Positions 57,661 through 64,000 of a stretch of DNA of 64,000 nt are shown piece after piece. Within the stretch, counting starts at the first letter, position 1. Every line of letters begins with the position of its first letter. A program made the position numbers and the translations under genes. The notes under the pieces were generated by a model. It saw only the letters and a program-made list of their open reading frames with translations, was not told where the DNA came from and did not search any database. The stretch comes from Paracamarosporium sp. OC-R06-R3 (lineage: Eukaryota > Ascomycota > Dothideomycetes > Pleosporales > Didymosphaeriaceae): assembly GCA_019828545.1 (NCBI GenBank), contig JACVRA010000149.1:1-64000 (forward strand). The letters run 5' to 3'.

Positions 57661-57879
57661 TTAGATCATCCATTTCGACAGTACTTGTGCGCAGTCCGGG
57701 TACCCGTTCTCTTCAGCTAGATCCTTGGCCGTTTCCCCATCTTTATCCCTTACCCATGGATCTATCGCAAATACATTGTAAAGCCTCGACTCAAGCACTT
57801 TTCTGACTCCTTCTATAAAGCCTGTTCGAGCTGCCTCCATCAATAGTGTTCTCCCCTATTTATCTCCCATGTTTACGTC
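57661..57879 (-). pseudogene. Detached C-terminal ankyrin part of paralogue 2
   Basis: Same frame as the gene upstream. It reads DVNMGDK, an in-frame TAG, then GRTLLMEAARTGFIEGVRKVL, typical ankyrin, to a stop at 57661. Two in-frame stops (TGA ending at 57880, TAG at about 57856) cut it off. The TAG stands where ankyrins of this kind often have Trp or another residue before GRT. No intron of usual length removes both stops. Confidence 0.65.
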
Positions 57880-59566
57880 TCAATTACCCAAGGAGCGCAT
57901 CACATCAAGATGCTTGTAGTGAGCAGCATACCACATGGGTGTGCGGTCTAAATTGTCTTTAAGTTCTCTGTTCCCAATAATTGGTGTCATAGTCTGTGTA
58001 ACTCGGTGGCGGCCGTGGCACAAGGCTAACTTGAATGCACTCATTACAATGCCTGTGGATAGCCAAGAGATACTTGCACCATCAATAAAAGTGCCTTTGT
58101 AGCCATCAAAAATGCAACTGGATAGGTGATCCTGGATGATTTCGTGGTGTCCGCAACTCGCCGCCCATTCGAAAAAGGTACGATCACTTAGGTCGGTCAT
58201 CAACATGAGACCGACATTATACGATCGTTCGTATTGAGCGTATAATTTGTGATATAGATGCGAACAGCCTCTTGTGGCAGCAATGTGGAGTGGCGTGAGC
58301 CCTGAGACCGTCTTCATAGCGGGGACTATTCCTTTCAAGATCGCGGCGCCGACCATGCCTTCGTCGCCCCGTGCACAAGCTGCATGAAGAAGCGTTCGAC
58401 CAATGTGATCTTGTAGATTGATCTTCGACTTTATGTTTGCAATGGAAAGCCCAGCATCGTACTCGCAGAGAAATACTGATCGCCTGAGACAATCTGCCAG
58501 ACCAAGCTCTTGGAAGTCTTGTCTGATTGACGGGTGATGCAACAGCTTCCCTGGCACGAAAAGCTGAGTTCCATGGAATAGGTTGACGACTTCTTCTGGG
58601 GCAACATTTTTTAGGAGACCACTCTCCAATAGCGTGGCAACATCATCGATGAAATGTAACCGACATCGAGTGAAGAGCGATACTCGGCTATCTACCACGC
58701 CGAATCTAAGGAATTGCGACATCAGAAGTACGGTGATCATACCATAATGATCTTTACTGCGGTATTGATCTATTATAAGATCTGTGTACGGATGGTAGTC
58801 CTTGCGCGCTTTCTCGCCAAAAACCAGAAGATGTCTGGGGATGCAAGAATAATGATCCAGGTCTAAAGCTGCGCTCATGGCGAGCTTGCTGTATGGTACC
58901 AATGTACTGACCCGCTCCTCCAGAGCCCAAGCAAAGTCTTCGTACATCGAACATTGCTTGTATAAGGCAGCTGCATGAATTTCTGAGACCGAATCGTGTC
59001 TGATGGGTTCTAGAAGCGACTCGCAAATGGAGGTGAGCTCCTCTAACGCCATCAGCACCATAGTCCTCAAAGGCAGAAGTTGTAGACTTCCATAGGTTAG
59101 CAAAATAATCCAGATGTAACACAAACTCACATGATACGTTCCTTTGATTCTGCATCGCTTGAGGCAGAAAGATTTGCCATTATTATAAGAGGATCATGCA
59201 GGTCGCTATAGATCTCACCTCCATCATGAGGTTCATGGCGCAAATTACTCAAGGTGGACGGTCTAGCTTCTAGTTTTCCACGACGTTCTTCAGCCTTGTG
59301 GAGGGGTGGAGAACAATTAAGGTTCTTTTCGGAACATCGTTTACATCTCTTCGGCCAAGGACCTTGGTTCCAGATACACTGATCATGATGAGCCAGCTAT
59401 CCCCTTGTGTGAAGGGTTTTCGACGAATTGCATCACGTACCTTGGTTTTGACCTTTGGATCTCGACAAAACCGGCATTTGTTGTAGCTCAACACTCTTGG
59501 TGGTTTTTTTTGTCTTCTAGGTGGTAGTTCTGTCATCTTTGCAGTTAGCTCGTTTGAATTGGGCAT
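57880..59566 (-). CDS. Zn2Cys6 zinc cluster fused to ankyrin repeats, paralogue 2, C-terminally truncated
   Basis: Three exons: 59566-59441, 59378-59131, 59086-57880; introns 62 and 44 nt (CTAAC branch in the second); 526 residues. The cluster is Cys31-x2-Cys34-x8-Cys43-x10-Cys54-x2-Cys57-x6-Cys64, with two residues more than usual in the first loop; the intron sits before the third Cys as in paralogue 1. It shares DCL.RS, then GRTLLHAACARGDEGMV and GLTPLHIAATRG with paralogue 1 in the same order. It ends at a TGA inside an ankyrin repeat; about 60 more ankyrin residues follow out of reach. It is head-to-head with small membrane protein gene 7. Confidence 0.72.
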
Positions 59567-60876
59567 TGGGAAGCAAGTAAAGTGTGGGAAAGCTTAAGCT
59601 GATGTTCTGGTGAGGTTCGTCTTTATAAATACACTGTGTTCGGCTATAGATATTATCAAGAATCGTGTTACATATGACACCGTGTTCGGTGACCAATAAG
59701 ATGCTGAACGCACAGTGCGTACAGCCGCGGAGCTGGCCTTAAGGTGGTCGCTGGGACGGGCATGAGCGTGGTAGTGCAACCCGAGAGTCCAACCCCTGCG
59801 CTCGCTGTCTCGGAGGCTAGCCAGCGGCCGTCAGAGCTCCTCAGACTACTTTCGACCGCAGGGGTCCAAAATAGGCGGGCGCTGCGCCATCTTTACGAAG
59901 ACACTGGGCTCATCAACTGACAAGGGGAGCTGGCATTGATAAAATGAGCGCGGTCAGACCGTGGACGAGTGCCGGTGGCGTAACAGGCGACCTGCACAGA
60001 AGGACAGAGACGCAAGACCAATCACATCCATGTCGCACTGAGTGCGGATTCGTTGTCATCGTCAGACATTACCTCGTGCTACTTGCCCTTGTCTACTAGG
60101 AAGCAGGGGACGCACCGCATTCTCCGCCCATACGAGGCATTGTTGTAAAGATGTGCAAACCTAGACTTGCTGTAATGCGGCTCTTCTGCGGTCGGAGCAT
60201 TAAGTAGCCCGCACCGTTCCGCGGCCCTACTCCGGCCGATCTTCCCGGCCAATCTTACTAGCCGATCTTCCCAGCAGTCAGTGCGACCAGGTATGTCCTG
60301 AACCTACAGCGGATTGAGGTACCTATTGAGTCGTTTTGCTGATCTACAAGGAGCGGACGTATCCTGCAATTCTTCGCTAAATATTTAAGCTAACAACATG
60401 AACGCACTGGGTGCGAGAGCTCACTGCAAAAGCTTGCAGGCCGCATGTCTCAGCCTCCTCGAGCAGGCGAATAGTGTGTGGACGCATTCTGTTCGCACTG
60501 GTGGCGGACACTAGGAATCCTCGCTCACTGCACTGGCACCTACCGGTCAACTGAGACCATGGACGTATCCGCTCTCAGGCCAATGTACGCCTCGCTACGA
60601 AAAACAAGCGAATAAGGTACCGTACGCACTGAGCGACTGGGTGGAACACCAGCGCAGAACACCCATGCCATACAGTATTGAACACTCGCTCCCGGGCGCC
60701 CGAACCGCCGCACTTTCCAAATCCAGTAGCCAAAGACCGCCATCATGCAAAACAGCATAAATACTCCCACATTACTATCACTCCTCGTACAATCCACACA
60801 TAAATCCGCCCACTTTCTCTTCCCAACCAACCTCCACCCAACCCCCCTGCAAGTTTCTCTTTCCCATTCTTTCAAC
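59567..60876. promoter_or_regulatory. Divergent region between paralogue 2 and small membrane protein gene 7
   Basis: 1.3 kb. A TTTATAAATA element at about 59621-59630 lies 55-65 bp upstream of the paralogue 2 start. CATAAATAC at about 60756-60764 lies about 115 bp upstream of gene 7. CCGATCTTCCCRGC is repeated at about 60236 and 60261. No coding gene is recognised. Confidence 0.4.
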
Positions 60877-61146
60877 ATGCCACCCGCCGCCCCCACGCTC
60901 CACCCCCGAACTTCGCCCCCGGATTCCACCCCACCATCCACCATCCTCCAAACCATCTTCGAAGGCCTCGCTGCCATAATAGCCTGTCTCGCCCTAGCCT
61001 TCGCCCTCTGGAAATTCAAAGGCAAATTCCACGCACACTTCCACCGCCGACGGCGCCGGCAGAGATCTTTTGAGCTGGAGGCTCAGCTTCCTGAGGTATG
61101 TATTCGTGTTGAGATGAATGGGATGATACGAAAGAAGGCTGGCTAA
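60877..61146 (+). CDS. Small single-pass membrane protein, family copy 7
   Basis: Single exon, 89 residues from the ATG at 60877. Pro/Ser-rich N-terminus (SPPDSTPPST), membrane segment ILQTIFEGLAAIIACLALAFAL, then a strongly basic stretch (KFKGKFHAHFHRRRRRQR) and the tail SFELEAQLPEVCIRVEMNG with a short extension. The tail is nearly that of copy 6. An in-frame ATG at 60745 would add 44 residues without family support. No domain known. Confidence 0.65.
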   Translation: MPPAAPTLHPRTSPPDSTPPSTILQTIFEGLAAIIACLALAFALWKFKGKFHAHFHRRRRRQRSFELEAQLPEVCIRVEMNGMIRKKAG

Positions 61147-62085
61147 GACGTCGTCCGAGCAGGTTTGGATTGCGAGGAGAGAATGATGTTCATGTGTACT
61201 TGATGACGATGTCAGCTTAGATGTATTCATGTTGTAGGATAATGATTGATAGATAGTAGAAAATATACCATAGGCTCTTGACTAAACAATATGGATTCGT
61301 ACTTATACTCATACTCATACTCACCTCAACCACCACTATATCCCTCACACCCCCACCCCGCGCCATGCATACCTCCCACACATCTATGAAAAGCCCAGCA
61401 GCTTGAGCAACTATAGCATATTACAAACCCAATGCCATGCTAAGGCCTTAGTCAACCAGCTGCAACATACATTACCCAGGAAGACACATTCCAGCACAAA
61501 TACACCCAGCCCGAAAAAGACAGTGATCAAATTGCTAAAGCTCGATAAACTAACTCCACTACCACTTCTCACCATCTCTACCAAGCTAAGCTACGTCTGA
61601 CCTGCACTCCCCGGCAGAGGTGCACACCAGCGAATCAGCACGCAGTGTACACATACCCTCCACACACGCTAACAAGCCATCTACTCCACCCGCATCTCCA
61701 CGCGCTTTCGACAATTTGGCTTGGTAGGACACCATAGCAGACGGATGGCCATGGGCGAAGCACCGACGAGATTGCAAGCGGGAGTCGATCGCTTGACTCA
61801 GGTCCAGCTGTCTCGGACATTGCATGGAACTACGTCCCAGGCTGTACGAGTAGTCGCAGTGTATCGTTGGATATCAAATTACTTGTATGATGCTGTCGAT
61901 AGCATCGTAAGGTACAAATCAGGTCCTACAAAGCAATGCGCCCAGGAGGGCGCGGTGGTCAGCCGAGTAATGTTGAAGATTTGAAACAAGCATTTTGTCG
62001 GAACATAGGCACAACTCCGGCTTCAACGCATCAGAAGATGGGCCATGCTGATTCGCCAAGCAGAGAGAGTTGCGTCGTGTGCTAG
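61147..62085. other. Intergenic, convergent 3' ends
   Basis: Between copy 7 (+) and UPF2 (-). A TACTCA run at about 61299-61324. Nothing else recognised. Confidence 0.4.
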
Positions 62086-64000
62086 TTAAGGTGCCTCTGA
62101 GATATTGAGATTGAAAGAAGATGGTCGAGCATACCAGTTGACATCGCTAAGCTGTAGTTTCCGCGATCGTTGATTGCTACGATTCGTACCGGCCTTGTCA
62201 AGGCGGGGCTGCGCGTAGGGGTTGTGCGTCTTGTCCAGACCTTGTTTAGTTTCAGTATGTATCCTATTAGTGTTGGGTTGAAGGGGGTCATAAAGAAAAG
62301 GCGATTCACCCTCTGCATCGTCGTCTCGCAAGTCGTAGTTGAGGACAAGGTTCTTGATGCGTTGCTGTTCCTCCCTTTCGGCTTGTTGTTTGTTGCGCAT
62401 AGCAACAGCGAACGTTGAATCCGAAGGGAGATCAATAGAGCGGGTTTGGTTCTTGTTGCCACGCTTGCTGAGAAGAGAGAACTTCACTGTATTAGTAGGA
62501 AGGGGCTGGGCAGGTGCCTCTGGACCACTGTCCTCTGCAGCAACGGCAGCCTCGCGTGCGCGACGCATCGGCAGTGGAACGTCGAAAACAGGTTTGCGCT
62601 CGAATTTTCGAGACTCTACGCTCTCTGACATGAGCTTCGCCAGCTCACGATCGAACTCGGCTTCAGCTTCGGGATCACGCTCGTCTTCTGGTCGCGTTAC
62701 GATGATCTGTTCCTCTTCCTCGTCGGAAGAGTCACGCTTTGCTGGTTCATCATCACCGGATTCCTTGGATTCGTTAGTATGACACGGCGTCAAAGAGTTC
62801 GCGACAACACTAACCTCTCCATCCTCTCCAGAAGACTTCTCATCATCTCCTTCTGGCACGACGAAGTCTTCGTCATCCGGGCCGTCTTCATCATCCGATG
62901 CAGATGCTTCGTCATCTTCAGGTTCAGTGGGTTTGCCACTTGAAGATGACTGATAGTTCTGCTGAACGCTCTCGCTAAACGCTCTTGCCGCATCGTCCAG
63001 GTTCGTGATGAGCTTCCATTGGGGTCTCGTCAGGCTGTATGCATCCTGCACAATAAACTCAACATCCATCGGAAGAACTTCCTTAGTGCAAAGGTAGTAC
63101 TGGAAGTAGGTCAAGAAGAAATCGAGCTTTTTCTTAGCCGTTCCTTTGTCGTAATACATGCCACAGGTTTCCAGGAGATTGCACACCAAGCGGATACGGA
63201 AATAGTCGTCTGGAAGGTCCAGCGGATTGTAGAGGCCAGGGCGAGCAAAGCCACCCTCCCAACCATAGTTTAAAAGCTTGTACAGCAAATCGAAGATGAG
63301 GGGAGAATCTACTAAGCGGTAGATATACATCTCGCCCAAGTACTTGACTTCAGCTATCCTACGTTGATTGAATTTGAAATCGTTCAGTTCGAGGCCGAAG
63401 GTGATGGATTCCAATAAATCGTCAATGACTGATATTGTGAAGTCCTGATGATAGCGATGAATTGTGCCGAGGATAATGGCCAAAAGGTGAATGTTACTGT
63501 ATTTGATTTTTCCCGGTTTCGAAAAAATCTTGTGTAGAATGTTGACAACTTCCTCCTCTTCCCAGTGCATCTTGCGGATTGTCCTGACGGTCTTGTCTAC
63601 AGATCGGCGAGTCAAGTCTTGATACATGATCTTGCGAAGGAAAAGCTCAATCGGAGTTCTGTCCTTTTGCTCGATCGCTGCGCGCTCGGGCGGGTTGACG
63701 TAGTACATGGCGTTTTCGATGAGCATGCGCTCCTGCTGTCCGAGAACTTGTGCACCCTTCTTGCGTTGTAAAGTTTCCAGAAACGATGCCATGCGGGGCG
63801 AGGTATCAGGGTTTCGAAGTAGGTAGCGACCGCAGTTTTCCAACAAGTTACAGATGATCTCGATATTCATGCGAGAAAAGTCGTCCAGGCTGACTTTGAG
63901 GCAATGGAAGATGACATGCTCCGGGACAACCCCAAACTTGGTCAATTCGGCAAGGTATCGAACATTCTGCGTCCGGACCTGGCCAAGGAAATCTTTCGAT
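62086..64000 (-). CDS. upf2: UPF2/NMD2, nonsense-mediated decay factor (3' part)
   Basis: Runs off the right edge of the window, so the 5' part is missing. The visible part contains the third MIF4G domain (GMYYDKG, QRRIAEVKYLGEMYIYRLVDS), an acidic Asp/Glu/Ser-rich linker and the conserved UPF1-binding end (NPYAQPRLDKAGTNRSNQR, KLQLSDVNWY). Two probable introns lie within open frame: 62770-62820 (GTTAGT donor, TACTAAC branch, 51 nt) and a 78-nt one at about 62224-62301 that joins DAEG to LDKTHNPY. A third near the end would change the last residues. UPF2 bridges UPF1 and UPF3 in mRNA surveillance in the cytoplasm. Confidence 0.93.
   Translation of the reverse strand, partial: SKDFLGQVRTQNVRYLAELTKFGVVPEHVIFHCLKVSLDDFSRMNIEIICNLLENCGRYLLRNPDTSPRMASFLETLQRKKGAQVLGQQERMLIENAMYYVNPPERAAIEQKDRTPIELFLRKIMYQDLTRRSVDKTVRTIRKMHWEEEEVVNILHKIFSKPGKIKYSNIHLLAIILGTIHRYHQDFTISVIDDLLESITFGLELNDFKFNQRRIAEVKYLGEMYIYRLVDSPLIFDLLYKLLNYGWEGGFARPGLYNPLDLPDDYFRIRLVCNLLETCGMYYDKGTAKKKLDFFLTYFQYYLCTKEVLPMDVEFIVQDAYSLTRPQWKLITNLDDAARAFSESVQQNYQSSSSGKPTEPEDDEASASDDEDGPDDEDFVVPEGDDEKSSGEDGEVSVVANSLTPCHTNESKESGDDEPAKRDSSDEEEEQIIVTRPEDERDPEAEAEFDRELAKLMSESVESRKFERKPVFDVPLPMRRAREAAVAAEDSGPEAPAQPLPTNTVKFSLLSKRGNKNQTRSIDLPSDSTFAVAMRNKQQAEREEQQRIKNLVLNYDLRDDDAEGESPFLYDPLQPNTNRIHTETKQGLDKTHNPYAQPRLDKAGTNRSNQRSRKLQLSDVNWYARPSSFNLNISEAP

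Noticed and set aside
57855..57885. A 32-nt intron (GTAATT...AAATAG) removing the two stops in Zn2Cys6-ankyrin paralogue 2
   Set aside because: It is shorter than fungal introns normally are and removing it breaks the frame.

Overview
The window is nuclear DNA of a filamentous ascomycete. Short introns (about 44-108 nt) with GTNNGT donors and CTAAC-type branch sites, a HET-domain gene, a Zn2Cys6 regulator, GH7 and PL4 plant cell-wall enzymes and a JEN-type acid transporter all fit a plant-associated Dothideomycete, probably Pleosporales. The order-level call is inference from gene content. I recognised no tRNA, rRNA, CRISPR array or intact transposon.

Layout. 0-5.4 kb: a ~149-bp tandem repeat, then saccharopine dehydrogenase (lys1, -) divergent from a SulP anion permease (+). 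5.6-12.3 kb: an accessory module of two divergent genes flanked by diverged direct repeats. One is a HeLo-like helical domain joined to a degenerate kinase (-). The other is a 1288-residue kinase-ankyrin-kinase-TPR protein (+), recovered by reading through a probable intron. 13.6-18.9 kb: JEN-type transporter and a GH7 endoglucanase. 19.4-27 kb: a frameshifted F-box-like gene, a LovD-like serine hydrolase, a DUF4419 pseudogene and a HET-domain gene. 27-35.4 kb: gene-poor DNA holding four copies of a tiny single-pass membrane protein gene. 35.8-47.5 kb: a Zn2Cys6 regulator, a repeat-rich desert with a 19-bp minisatellite, an AAA+ ATPase with a DUF7025-like region and a PTEN phosphatase. 48-61.2 kb: three more tiny membrane protein genes and two paralogous genes joining a Zn2Cys6 zinc cluster to ankyrin repeats, interleaved with a PL4 rhamnogalacturonan lyase and a PhzF gene. 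62-64 kb: the 3' part of UPF2.

How the genes may work together. Three features stand out. (1) The HeLo-pseudokinase / dual-kinase pair has the layout expected of a necroptosis-like receptor kinase and MLKL-like executioner, and could be an incompatibility or immune unit. (2) Seven copies of a 56-89 residue membrane protein family share a short N-terminal tail, one membrane segment, a basic stretch and a C-terminal [YF]E[LM] motif. Four of them share a 19-22 nt phase-1 first exon. (3) Two Zn2Cys6-ankyrin genes are each head-to-head with a member of that family, which suggests a membrane-to-nucleus pair. Functions in (1)-(3) are inferred from architecture. Core genes (lys1, upf2, pten, JEN, GH7, PL4) are called from clear family motifs.
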